From assembly GCF_018812025.1 (NCBI RefSeq), contig NC_063049.1, positions 12,467,537 through 12,531,536 on the forward strand: a DNA stretch of 64,000 nt, written 5' to 3'. Position numbers and translations under genes: made by a program. Below are positions 25,190-36,600 of this stretch, in pieces (the stretch's first letter is position 1; each line of letters starts with the position of its first letter). The DNA is from Megalobrama amblycephala. Its lineage: Eukaryota; Chordata; Actinopteri; Cypriniformes; Xenocyprididae. The notes under the pieces were generated by a model. The model had not been told where the DNA came from. It worked only from the letters and a program-made list of their open reading frames with translations, and searched no databases.

Positions 25190-26349
25190 ACTTGCATCTG
25201 ACTGAATTTAAGATTGAATTATTGAAGTATAAGTGCTCTATTTTAACTTGATGCATAACTCGTTTCAAATGCGCAGACATTCTTCATGAACTGTAGAATC
25301 GCTCGGACATGCACTGCTTCTCATGACAACAACTTGTCAAAGGAAGTACTAACTCGACACCTTGTGACATCATATTGTAACAAACCAGGCTAGGGAGCTA
25401 AGCTAATGCAACCTAGCGGCCCTCCAGCTAAGGTGGCTAACTAAACTACTATAGTAACAGTTAGCATTATTTACTTGAAGCCTTTAACCACAGCTTGTAT
25501 GTATGCAGTGGGAAGTGATCTAAACCAAATTCCTTTAACCACATTCCTTGTTTTCTGACCTTTCACTTCCCTTACCTTGAATTCTTCTCAGCTAATTTCA
25601 TCTGCACTTAGGTGCATTTCTCCCTGAACACTGGTCAGCTAAATCTGCAGTTACTAGGGTAATTAAATCTAAATTTAATTACATGTAAACTGTTTAGTTA
25701 AAGAAGAATTCTAGGAGTTATTGAGACTTGTCAATAGCATGCTAAACTAAACTTCAAAACACAAATGGTTTGGTTCTGAACATGCTGCGGCTGTTAATCA
25801 CTAGTGCTATTGACTATTCCCAATACCAGGTCATTCTGCTGTATTAATCACTTCTTTAAATCTTTGTATTGATTTGTAATCATAATAGCCATCAGCTATT
25901 AATTTTTATTAGAATTATTTCTTTCATCTATGTGATTTATTTACATTTTTCCTTTCTCCTCGTGTGGTTTAATTTCCCCAATAGGACCACAAGTATCTAG
26001 ACATACTTTCCTTCTTGATTTTGTTAATTTATAACAGTTGCTTCAATTTTATGAGCCAGTTACAAAAGTAATCTGAACGATTGCTATGGCATAATTTTGA
26101 GCACCACTAACGAACACAATCCAATGGGAAGCTCTCCTCTCCCTTTCTCTCTTCCATTCGTTCAGAGGTCGAGCCCATTGTGAGCCATCAGTACGTTCTG
26201 ATAAATAATTTGACATTAAGAACCATCTTAAGTCATTTATTAACCTAGCTGTATTTTACACACCTAGCTGCACACTGTGCCTTCAGCTCCAAACTCTGTT
26301 TGATCTTGTATTAGTCCCTTGCCCTTACTCTCACCACAAGTGTGCCAAA

Positions 26350-26739
26350 ATGTTGCAGAATGCTCAGCCTAACTGCCCAGATGGCAGACTAAAGGACTGG
26401 CTAAGTGTCGTGAGGAACACCCTCCTAACCAGGGCTGCTGATCACTTGCAGCACCAGAGCCAAAAGCAACTGGACAACGATGGGAGCGAAGTAAAGGCAG
26501 ATTATTCCAACCCGAGGTATGATCACAAAGATCTGGCTGAAGCCAACTTCTTCCTGGCCCACGACCTCACATGTTTGAAACAGGAGGTAAACGACCTCCA
26601 ACTCCAGATCACAGAGACTCACAAGGAGCTGATGCATGCTAAAAGCCACATAGACCAGCTAGAGATGGAGGCTCAGGACAGACACAAGGACCCTGACAGA
26701 ATAGAGGGACACAGCAAACTTCGGACTCCTTCGGACTGA
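26350..26739 (+). CDS. Coiled-coil, gag-like open frame of the LTR element
   Basis: An open frame of 129 codons lies about 460 bp before the polypurine tract of the LTR element. The first part is polar. Residues about 58-116 (AEANFFLAHDLTCLKQEVND onwards) form a predicted coiled coil rich in Leu, Glu, Gln and Lys. A degenerate copy of this segment is at about 22150-22270. I see no zinc knuckle, protease or polymerase motif. The position next to the 3' LTR is unusual for gag and suggests internal deletion of pol, or a separate structural ORF. Confidence 0.4.
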   Translation: MLQNAQPNCPDGRLKDWLSVVRNTLLTRAADHLQHQSQKQLDNDGSEVKADYSNPRYDHKDLAEANFFLAHDLTCLKQEVNDLQLQITETHKELMHAKSHIDQLEMEAQDRHKDPDRIEGHSKLRTPSD

Positions 26740-27187
26740 GAGCAGAGGTTACAAACGCTTCTGTCATCAACCCTAGGTGAGTCTGAAACACTCTTCACAC
26801 TACAACTCCCATAACCTCTTTCTGCAATCACCTGCTTCACGGGTGTCCGAATGACAGATGACACGGTCATGGCACCTGCTACCTCGACACCTGCTGAGCA
26901 AGCTCAAAGAGCTGAACCTTGCCACCAGCAAACCTCTTGCCCCACTAACTGACTTTAGAGTGACAGATGACACACTGTCAAGGCACTGGATGCCTCGAGT
27001 CCTGCAGCAGCAGCTCAGAGAACTTAGCTTGCCTACTGTCTGCATCAACCACCATGGAACGACCACCACTCCATGAGGCACATACAACCAGGGTTCATCA
27101 CAGCCCTCCAGCCTTGTGTGCCAGTGATGTGTCTGATCTTTCTGCACCTTCAACGTCGCTCACTGTTGCCATAAGACAACAACGAGC

Positions 27188-27202
27188 AAAAGGGGGGAAT
27201 TA
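27188..27202 (+). promoter_or_regulatory. Candidate polypurine tract
   Basis: AAAAGGGGGGAATTA immediately precedes TGTAACG, the likely start of the 3' LTR. Confidence 0.55.
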
Positions 27203-28652
27203 TGTAACGATTGAGACAAATCAGACACAATTATTTGTTAGTTAACCAATAGTTTTAAGCTCACTCTGGGGCCTGGCGTCCATCCCCCGACAAGTTCTCA
27301 GTTACAAATTTTATTGCACCAATAAATGCCACATGGAGAGCAGAAAAGAGACACACAAAAACCTGCATCTTTCCTGCATTTTCCACACAGAACACAGACG
27401 TTACTGCATTAATTTATAGACAGGCTATTCTCTACATACATAGTCCCAGGAAATGGTATCCATTATTACTATTGTTGTATTGTACTCATTGTATTTACAT
27501 GTTTTATGATTTTTAAATGTTATGACCTGCAAGGTAACTTCAATTATGCCATGTTTGGTGTCTATGCGTTCGTATCGAGCAGATTTAAATGCTTGTGTAT
27601 GCGGTATGTCCATACCTGCACAAGACATAAGTATTACAAGAAGCTTTAATAGTTCTTCTTCAAAGTTCAGCCAGTTTAATCTTACTTGGTCATAAAATCC
27701 CTGACAAGGGGGTGTGTGTCACCCGGAAATACAACATCTTCATTGGCCCCCATCATTCCTAAGAGGTTGGACTTTGACCAGAGGTTAAAAACCAGCGAAC
27801 AGTGCCACTCCCTCTCTTCTTCCTTGCTTCTGGACTACCGAACAGGTCTCCTTGCGGCCGGCCTCTCTAGGCCCGGCCTGCAAGGCTGGTAGACCCCCGA
27901 CCTACAACACCCAGCCATGTGCTCATCACCCAACAGACTGGCAACAACTTTAGATGATAACCTCAAGATGTATCCTCAACCTGCAGATCCGACGCTCCTC
28001 AGCCTAAGGGCACATTGCAAGTATTGTACATTTTAATGCTAAACAGCGATTTAGTATTGATTTGTAAGACTTACCTTTGCTATTGCTAAAAGAAACTGAT
28101 GAGTCCTTTCCAGGGTGTCTTTGACTTTCCTATAGCTCTAGTAACAGTATCTCTTCCGGTTCAACTCTATCATTACTCATTCTGACCTACATATGTGTGT
28201 GACCCTTTGTGTATGTTATGTTATGTTATGTTATGTTATGTTATGTTATGTTATGTTATGTTATGTTATGTTATGTTATGTGTTTGTTAGTTTAGTTATG
28301 TGTTTGTGAGTTAGTTAATAAAGATTGTGCACAATACATGTTTGGTTCTGACTCCATCTGCTAATGAATTGCCTCTTAAGTGATATAGACCCGAACCTAT
28401 GCTCTAAGTAGCACGGTGTGATAAGAATGTTATTTTTCATAACCTGGAAATGAACATTTCTTAGAATTGTTAAACAATCAACACTAAGTGTTGCCTGGAC
28501 AACAGGTTAATTGATTGTAATATTAAGATTAATGTAGCTATATCCAGTAAATCTGATTAGCAGATTTACATATTCATGATTAATCATAATTAATAAATCA
28601 TATTGAGTTATTAATAATTATTAATATTTCCCCTTTGAGTTAATTCGCTACA
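27203..28652 (+). repeat. 3' LTR (about 1450 bp)
   Basis: Runs from TGTAACG after the purine tract to TTCGCTACA. It contains a possible poly(A) signal (AATAAAG near 28318) and a (ATGTT)n run. Its last 236 bp match the truncated 5' copy. The gypsy RT resumes at the next base. Confidence 0.55.
28211..28282. repeat. (TTATG)n microsatellite
   Basis: About fourteen pentanucleotide units inside the 3' LTR. Confidence 0.95.
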
Positions 28653-28730
28653 CATGGATGAACTACTCTCTGCTCTAAAAGGTTCTACTATTTTCTCTAC
28701 TTTCGACCTGACTAATGCTTACTACCAAGT

Positions 28731-30216
28731 AGGGTTGGGTATCGTTTGAATTTGAACGATTCCGATTTCGATTCCTTGTTTCGATTCCGGTTCCTAACGA
28801 TTCTCGATTCCGATTCTTTTAAGAGGCAGGGTCAAAAAAAATTTTAGGATATTTTAAATGAGCTAGCTAACCAACGGTCTTTCTGAAGGAAATAGTCTGA
28901 CCTTCTCCATCAATTTTAATTCTATGAACTTTTTACTTTTTATGAACTTTACTATGAATTTCTCACAGGGCTGTTTTCAACTACAATATAAATATCAAAT
29001 CTATGAACTTGAATATAAATATTATAAATTATGAATATATTGAAAACACATTTACACATGAGTGTATGGCTGCATTTACACTGCAAGTCTTAATGCACAA
29101 ATCCGATCTTTTGACCATATCCGATTTTTTGGCCAGTGTGTTTCCTCACTTTAGACGCGACTGGTATCGATATCTGTGTTTACATTAGGCTACTTCCTGC
29201 CCCAAAATGATCGTCACTGATAGTTTTAAATGCACATAGTAGATCCTCGGGTTTTGAATGGCCGTGCTATTAAAATTATTTATATAATTCATGGAGTGGC
29301 CATGATTAGCCTGTCAGAATGGATAAGTTAACAGCTGTCATGGATGTATTGCAGCGCGAATTCTGACTGAACGGATATAGACCGGAAAATAAAGGTAATT
29401 TGTGTTTGATATTTTATCTACATTTATTAGTTTTAGAATTCCGTTTTTTTGAATGAATTCGAGCGAGCAAGGGAGAGAGCGCGCGCGTGCGAAGCTGCTG
29501 AATATATGTGTGTGCGCAATTTCTTTAATGTTAGACAAAGTTCCCACATTAATATTGAGCTGCGAATTTTTAGTGCGAGTGCATACATGCACGTCTGCTT
29601 CATTATACAACAATGAAGCTATATTTTAGTGAGCAAACGTGCCGCCCTCGCCGTTTGATGGCTTGGAATTACAATAGGAATCGGATATGCGTGTTTAGAC
29701 GTAGGTCGCATGTTCAGAGATCGGATATGTATCGGATTTAAAACCACATTTGGAAGTGGCTCAGATCGGATACGAAAAAATCGGATCTCGTGTGGATTGC
29801 CAGGCTGGGGGTCGGAGCCAGAGGAAGAGGCAGCGGAGGACGGTCGGCGCAGCGCATCAAAGAGATTTATTTATTTCTACTCCATGAACTCGGAGGTGCT
29901 TTATCATGTTCGACGTGCACCCTCCTATGCACGAAACAATCTTGCCGCAAATGTTGCATTTTGCCGAGATTTCGTTCTATTTAGAAAATTGAAGCCACAC
30001 TTTGGACTGCCGACGCACGCTATCCATGTCCGACTCGCTCGGTTATGCCAACACTTTCGGTGGACGCTTCTTCGTTGGTGTTAAGCGGTTTCTTCTTCCA
30101 GTCGGCGGACTGGGAATCGAAACTAGGAATCGAAATTTAAACTTTTGAACGATTCCGGGAAAATCGCAAAGCTAGTCCCAGTTCCAATCGATACTCGATA
30201 CTCGATACCCAAGCCT
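28731..30216. mobile_element. DNA transposon inserted in the gypsy RT
   Basis: The ends AGGGTTGGGTATCG and (inverted) AGGCTTGGGTATCG match at 13 of 14 positions. ACTACCAAGT flanks both sides (28721-28730 and 30217-30226). Removing the element restores a continuous RT frame (AYYQ then VPLCED), which confirms an insertion. The 8-10 bp duplication suggests a hAT-type element. No transposase is visible; another element appears nested inside. Confidence 0.85.
29060..29806. mobile_element. Probable nested inverted-repeat element
   Basis: The left part starts GGCTGCATTTACACTGCA, followed by ATCCGATC and ATCCGATTTTTT blocks. The right part carries the inverted ATCCGATTTTTTCG and ends GTGTGGATTGCCAGGC. 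The extreme ends match only partly. Two further GATCGGATA motifs suggest subterminal repeats. Confidence 0.4.
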
Positions 30217-31519
30217 ACTACCAAGTGCCTCTGTGTGAGGACAGTCTTGACCTCACAGCCTTTATTATTCATGACAGACTGTTCCATTTTTGTCATGTTC
30301 CTTATGGATTGGCTTCAGTGCCTGCAGCATTTCAGAAGTTGATGGCCATCATCCTGACTGGCTTGTCAGGGGCTGAAAACTACCTGTACGACATTATCAT
30401 CCATGACTAGAAGCTGCTGGCTTGCAGCTCAATAAAGACTTGCTTCCCTAGTATCACCTCCGGCAAACCAGCCTGCTGTTCTTAGACCTTCCGGTGAAAC
30501 AGTATGACCTTCTTCCTGATGTGTACAGGGGATTCAAAATGTCCCTGCTGATTATCTGTCACATTTGCCCTTGCATGCTTTTCCTACAGATAATGCTGTT
30601 GCTCCAGCTCCTGTTGATGATGTTGATAAGGAGCTTGTTGCTTTTCTATTTGCCGCCCGTAATTCTCTGTCTGCTGCTGATGTTGATGCTGCATATACTT
30701 TTTGTCCTGCTCTAACCAAACAAATTTACACCGATTTCCAATGGTTTTGACTCCTTCACCCAAGGGACTGGATGTTGAGTTGTTGCCATACTATAAACTG
30801 CATCTGGAACTGTCTGTTAAGGACAACTTCATTTTCCAAGGCTCATGGCTGATTGCACCTGCTGCTCTTCGATATGTGCTGGTCTTCATAGTGTGTGAAG
30901 TACTTCAGGGAGAGTTTAGAACCAAACAACCCTTTCATTATCTCTACTGGTAGCCAGGGATGGATGATCAGGTTCATGATGCTGTACATTCCTGCCATGT
31001 GTGTCAACTCAATGACAAAACTATCAAGTCACATCCTGCTCCTCTCCTCTCAGTGCTGCTGGCAGATGGACCATGGCAGAAAGTGTCCACTTTGGCATTT
31101 GACACTGCTGCATCCAACTGCAGGTTTGCTATAACATTAACTGACTATTACAGCAAAAGGAAGGAAGGATGGAAGGAATCACTGTTCCTCTTTCTGTTAC
31201 CCAGCAGCTAATAGTGCTGCAGAAAACTTCAACCGTGTGCTCAAACACATGTAAAATGGCCATCCAGCAACATTAGCCATGGAAACCTATGGTAACTGAC
31301 TTTTGCAGGTGTTCTGTACCACTCCACATGCTTCAGCTGGTACTTCACCCTTTCAGCTCAACTATGGCAGTCAAATGTGCACAAGGCTGTCTATTATGCT
31401 GTCTGCTTCTGTGCACCAGCCAACTGAAATTACTGTTTGAAAAAACAAATAAAATGGTATGAACAAACATAAACTTAGACAAAACATACACAGAATAAAA
31501 ATCAAACTCCATCATTAAA

Positions 31520-33416
31520 ACTCACTGTCAGAGTTTAACAAATGTGATTTTTAACATGGCTTTGAACACAGGTAAAGATTTGGCAGGTCTCCCTGCATGT
31601 CTCGCCAGACAAATCTCAGAAGGAGAAGATCTTTGGGAAGGAGGCGGACCTGATGGCACATAGCTTTCACATCCCCACTCATGGCTACAGTGTGTTCCTG
31701 GAACTGTAACAGCACACCTAGGAGTGAGGGTCCTGATGTGGTAAGCGGTAACAGCCACTCTTTTAGGTTCAAACCTCGATACTGATAAGAACAGTTGAAC
31801 ACGATGCAGTTCTTATTGTTGTGGGCCACCCTCTGATGTGGGATGTGCCATAATTCGCCAGACTGTGTCACCTCTTGGGAATTCAGCTTCTTGACTGTTC
31901 CTACCTGGGTCAGTTTCAGAATTTCAGTGTTCCTGTGGCTGGGCATTACCATTTCCTTTGGGGCTTGGAAATGTGGAATATCTTTGCACCTAAGCAGAGG
32001 GGTGGTGTAACTCAAGACTCTGTGTCTATTTCAACTCAGATGATCTTTGATTTGAGCATATGAAGGGCCTATTGGTCTTGTCGGGACCTGGTGACCTCTT
32101 TCTCATTCCTGAAGGGAAGTACGTCAACTTGCCACAGTTTCTCAATGTTCTTGGAGAACTCTGACATTTGGGGAATAGTGGAGGTCAATAAACACTGCCG
32201 CAGGTGAATGGACTGCCAACAAGTTGGACCCTGCAATATCCATTCTAACCGTGTCTTAAGGGCTGCATGTCCTCCTGGGGTTCCTAAACTCACATTCTTA
32301 ATGGGAGTAATCAAGTGAGGGTGGTCAGCACCAATGAGCAGCAAGGGCTGCACCTGCTGTTATGCCTAAATTGGGAGGCCCACAAGGTGCTTGTACTTCT
32401 TCTGCAATTTGTCCATGGGGTAAGTGTGGAGTGCAAGACTGAGCTGTTCTGCAGTGAAGGCACCGGTGATGAGGAAGCTGTGCTGAGGCTTATCGGCAGG
32501 GGAAATACGGAATGACACCCTAGACCTGTGAAGGATTTAAATGTCCTGTCCTATAGTCCACAGGGCAAGGTCTTCTGGCTCCCCTCGGAGGCCCAGGTGG
32601 TGCGCTGCAGCCAGTAAAAGCTTAGTCCGTTTTGAGCCATCGTCCAAGGTGGCATAGGTGCTCAGGGTGTGCTTGCCATGGTGGAGTAGTACTTTAATGA
32701 TCTTTAATAGCACACAACTGCCATCCACTGGTCAGTCCACAAACAGCACTTCAGAGGGTGTATTCACTAGACAGCTCTTCTCTTTAATTGACTTGACCAC
32801 CATCATCGGATCCACTCTGATAATTGGTCTCTGGTCAGTTTTACAACCTTTGTGCACCTTCAAGAGATCCACAAGGATTTGGCATTTAAACAGCTTAATG
32901 CCATCTTGGGGCAGTAGATTCTCCAAAACTATCTTCAAACTCGCTGAGGTCTCTGTGACTGAAATAGGGGATCATTGGCATTTGACCTTGGCATTTGAGA
33001 TGGTATGGTGCTCAAGATCAATTGTGGGACCCAGCTGGGCCCTCCTCGGTAGGTATAGCTGTAAGGTCGCTGCATGCTTACCTTGAAGGTAACTCTTGTA
33101 CTGCTCTGACATATAAGCCAGACTGGCTCTAGGTGGTGGCTGAGGATGAAGGCTTCATCGTTGACTCGAATGGCTCAGAAGCATCCTGCTTTACTAACTT
33201 TAACTCAGATCTAGTCCCATGCCAACTGATCCTTGCTTTAGACGAATATTGTGGCGTCAGCACGTATCCCATCTCATACTTTTCATAATAGCTTGGCAGA
33301 TAAGTCTGACGCTTGGGTCTGATTGAAACTCTATCATCCATCTTCTAAAGAGAAAGTGCACAGATCCGGCTTGAAGGACCACATATGTTCGGGAGACTTA
33401 AAAGGACTGTATTTGA
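31520..33416 (-). pseudogene. BEL/Pao retrotransposon copy A (5' gag to start of RT, internally deleted)
   Basis: Read on the minus strand, a polyprotein start appears near 33341 (MDDRVSIRPKRQTYLP). It is followed by a protease-like region at 32938-32537 (TYATLDDGSKRTKLLLAAA) and 32353-32069 (LLIGADHPHLITPI). Next comes the beginning of reverse transcriptase at 32015-31551 (HNNKNCIVFNCSYQYRGLN, then MSGDVKAMCHQVRLLP). These blocks match copy B, which is longer and lies just to the right. Copy A stops at about 31520 in RT and has frameshifts. At its right edge the sequence passes directly into a gypsy integrase fragment, so it is truncated at or near its leader. Confidence 0.75.
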
Positions 33417-33530
33417 CTATGCTGGCAGTTGGACCATGGCAGAAAGTGGATGTGGATATAGTCAGACCATTTGGCACTGCTTCATCCAACTGCAGATTTA
33501 CTATAACATTAACTGACTATTACTCGACTT
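33417..33530 (+). pseudogene. Second gypsy integrase fragment
   Basis: The frame GPWQKVDVDIVRPFG then TLTDYYS matches the integrase core at 31060-31145 of the neighbouring gypsy copy. Only about 114 bp remain, squeezed between the two BEL/Pao copies. It probably comes from another copy of the same family. Confidence 0.65.
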
Positions 33531-33537
33531 GTGGTCG

Positions 33538-33640
33538 TCGTGTATAGGTGAGGTGGTAGGTGAGCGCATCAATATGCGCCAGAGATGTGCATACATGATT
33601 ATTCAGTCATCTGTGGTGCCTTTCTTACAGCTGCCCCTAA
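33538..33640 (-). repeat. Fragment of the 3' LTR of BEL/Pao copy B
   Basis: About 90 bp here resemble 41047-41135, including the shared GTGCATACATGATTATTCAG. The two places flank copy B in the same orientation, as LTR remnants would. Confidence 0.5.
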
Positions 33641-36600
33641 ATGTGTGTAGCACATTTGTAACTGAATAGATGTTCAGTTCAGTAACCAGGGACAGGTATA
33701 AGGGCTTAGTTTTCCTCTTCATCTGAAACCTCTGGTAGAACAATCAACCTGGCTACAGGTCTAGTGTAGGTTCTATCATTGATCCTTACAGGGACCCGTC
33801 CCACTGCCCCAACATTGGGTGTCACATAGGTTGGAGGACACGTATCCCATTGGCTTAGCATTCAACATGCCTTCTATTTCCAGGAGAACAGTGTGTAGAA
33901 CTTCCTCTGTAACAGCTTGACTGCCTAATACCCTGTACAGTGCAGTTTTTAGAGTGGATTTCCCTTTCCCAAGCTCTGCCAAAGTGGGGTGCACGAGGTG
34001 GGTTAAAATGAAACACTATCTTGTGTTTGGAGAGCTGAAGTTGGAGTTCTGGGGACAAATCTGCAAGGGCCTCTTGCATCTCTGTTTCTCCTCCACCAAA
34101 GTTTGTTCACTGGTCAGAGAACAACTCAGCTGGTGTCCCTCGTCTGGTGATGAACCTCCTCAAGGTTATCAAGAAGGAGTCTGTATCCAGATTGGTAAGG
34201 ATCTCTAGATGTATATATTTTGTGTGAGGCACTTGAAGATAATTCCCCACCTCTCTTCGGTGTGCCTGTCCACCTTCACTATAAAGGGCCCAAAGCAGTC
34301 CATCTCTGTCAAGTAGAATGCTGACTTATAAAGGCGTAGGCGTGCTACAGGTAGGTTTGACATCTTAGGGACTTGAGGGCTTGCTTTCCATCAATGACAC
34401 TCTGTACAAGTATGTTGATACCAGCAAACGGCTTATCGACCTCGTAAGATCCAAAACTTGCAGCGGATCTCTGAAAACACTCTCTCAGGGTCAGGGTGGC
34501 AGAGTCGGGAATCATGGTCTTGAATCAGAAGCTTAGTACAGAGATGGCGATGATCCAAGATGATGGGATGCACAGCAGCTGGGTCCAAGTCTTCAGATCT
34601 GCGCAATCTTCCACCAACCTAAGTTTCTCACTCTCGTCCAGCTCTGGAGACAGTGCTCCAAGTAGACAGCTACTTCATAGGACTGGTTTCCCATTACATA
34701 ATAGTCTCAACTCTTCTGCAAAGCTATCCTGTTGTGCCGAGATTATTTCAGGATAAGAATCTCGGCTGTACGGTAGTTGTCAGCATTAGGGGTCCTACTC
34801 TGACCTGCCTCCCCGTGAAGCATCTGCACTGTGGCCTGTAGAAGTTCCGTCCAAGTGGTATACCTATGCACATCTGGTAGGTGAGGCTTATTATCAGGTA
34901 TGGTTGTTGCAACTCCACAGAATACAGACTTACGAATTTCTGAATGACACTCATCCACTACTGTTGCTGGCGGGGTCAGCCATTTGTCTGGGCTTTCAAG
35001 GAGAAAGGGTGGTCCATGGCACCACTGGTTAGGCTCAGCCAGTTTCTCTAGCTTCTTACCTCTGGTGAGGTCATCCACTGGATTGTTCACTGAATCAACA
35101 TATTGCCTTGAAAGTCGATCGGTGAGCTCCTGAATTTATGCCACTCAGGTGCCAACACAGACCTTAAATCGTCATGACTCAGATTGTAGCCAGGACAAGA
35201 CCGTGGATGAGTCAGTCCAGAGGTTACTCCAGTTAATTGGAAGGGTAAGCTCTTGCTCCAGCAATCTAGTGAGTTGGGCTCCTGTGAGGGCAGCGCATAG
35301 CTCCAATCTAGGCATTGAGTGCAGTCGTTTAGGTGCAATTCTTGAGCGGGCCACAACAAAGGAGAGATAAGGCTGACTTTGTCTACTGTCCTCAGGTAAG
35401 TGACAGCTCCATAGGCTTGCTCTGAGGCATCGCAGAACACTTGTATCTCACAAGTAATGCTTCTCTCTTCCATGGCAGGAGGTACATATGCTCAGGGGAA
35501 GGTGATTCTTGGCAGGACTTGTAACTCTCCTTCCCAGTCTCTCCAGGCTTGTAGCAAATCATGGGGCAGTAGGAGATTGTTCCAGTCTCTGTGTTTGTCA
35601 CAAACCTGTCTCACTAGTATTTGCCACAGTTGGTGCATGGCAGGATAAAATCGAGGGGGTCAATGTTTGTATCTCAGTGTATCCGTAGAACAGTGCCAGC
35701 AGAGGCCCAGAGCAGATTCAGGATTATCTATTTGGTCGTGAGCGAGCCATAGTTCCAGACTGTCTGATTAGGCCTCTTTGGGTAGATGGCTGATGACCTC
35801 TGGCTTATTGCTGGCCCATTGGTGGAGTTCAGATCCATCAAAGGCTAGAGTCTCCCTTAGCTTATCTACCAGTGTTCGGGCTTGATCAGGTGAGGAAAGG
35901 CTTTGCAGACAATTATCGACATAGAAGCATCTCTCAGTGGAAAACCTCACATCATCCTCTGGATGGCTGTGACTGATAACGTGGTGCTGCATGGAATAAC
36001 TGGTACAGCACAGGCTACACGTGGTACCATAAGGCAGGATTTGCCACTCAAACACTGATGGAGTTCGGTCTCCCTCCATGTCTCGCCAGACAAATCTCAG
36101 AAGGGGACAATCTTCAGGGAGCAGGCGGACCTGGTTGTACATAATTTTCACGTCCCCACTCATAGCTACAGTGTGTTCCCGGAACCGTAACAGCACACCT
36201 AGGTGTGAGGGTCCAGGTAACAGCCACTCAGTTAGGTTCAAACCTCGATACTGTAACAGTCACTGCCTGTCACAAGGTTTATTGTATTTATGGTTGCTAT
36301 GCTCTTCCTGGACTCTAGGGGGAGATGGAGCGTACTCATGATGGTATATAACAGGAAACAGTAGAGTAAATGGTAGGGTCTGTTTGATGGTGCCTCATAG
36401 TTGGTTACTACCTGTTACCACCTGTTTGCCTAATCCTGTTTGAGGAACTGTTTGTTTCCTGCTCAAACATAAGTTTAATGTTTGTATCATTGTAATGAAC
36501 TTGCATGGAATGTATTTAGTTTAATTGGTATATTGTTTTCCCTTTATAGAGGATTTTACTGTGATGTAGCTTTTGCTAGTCAACTATGGCTACCTCTACA

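Larger units (their letters stand above)
13634..28652 (+). mobile_element. Large LTR retrotransposon without recognisable pol, inserted in the gypsy element
   Basis: The 236 bp at 13634-13869 recur at 28417-28652 with only about three differences. Both end in TTCGCTACA. A primer-site-like TGGTGGAGAACG starts at 13875. A purine tract (AAAAGGGGGG, about 27188-27197) is followed at 27203 by TGTAACG, a likely 3' LTR start. I infer a 3' LTR of 27203-28652 (1450 bp) and a 5' LTR that has lost all but its last 236 bp. The interior has gag-like and leader-like pieces (14.1-14.35, 22.0-23.9 and 25.2-27.2 kb) but no RT, RNase H or integrase that I can find, so it is non-autonomous or decayed. Many MITEs are nested in it. 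Confidence 0.6.
28653..31440 (+). pseudogene. Ty3/gypsy retrotransposon, 3' part: RT, linker and integrase
   Basis: Reverse transcriptase starts with MDELLSALKGSTIFSTFDLT and is cut after AYYQ by an inserted element (28731-30216). It resumes as VPLCEDSLDLTAF and VPYGLASVPAAFQ. The catalytic YxDD is YLYD, with the first Asp replaced. After about 30410 most of RT and RNase H is missing, and the frame continues near 30535 in the post-RNase-H linker (ADYLSHLPL). The integrase shows a CHVC zinc pair (about 30990), a TLTDYYSK core with the second catalytic Asp (about 31140) and a degraded NGAAENF-like and PHASAGTSPF region up to 31440. Several stops and frameshifts are present, so it is dead. Confidence 0.8.

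Noticed and set aside
13629..28657. Target-site duplication around the 15-kb LTR element
   Set aside because: Left GCTGG and right CATGG share only three of five bases, which is not evidence of a duplication.
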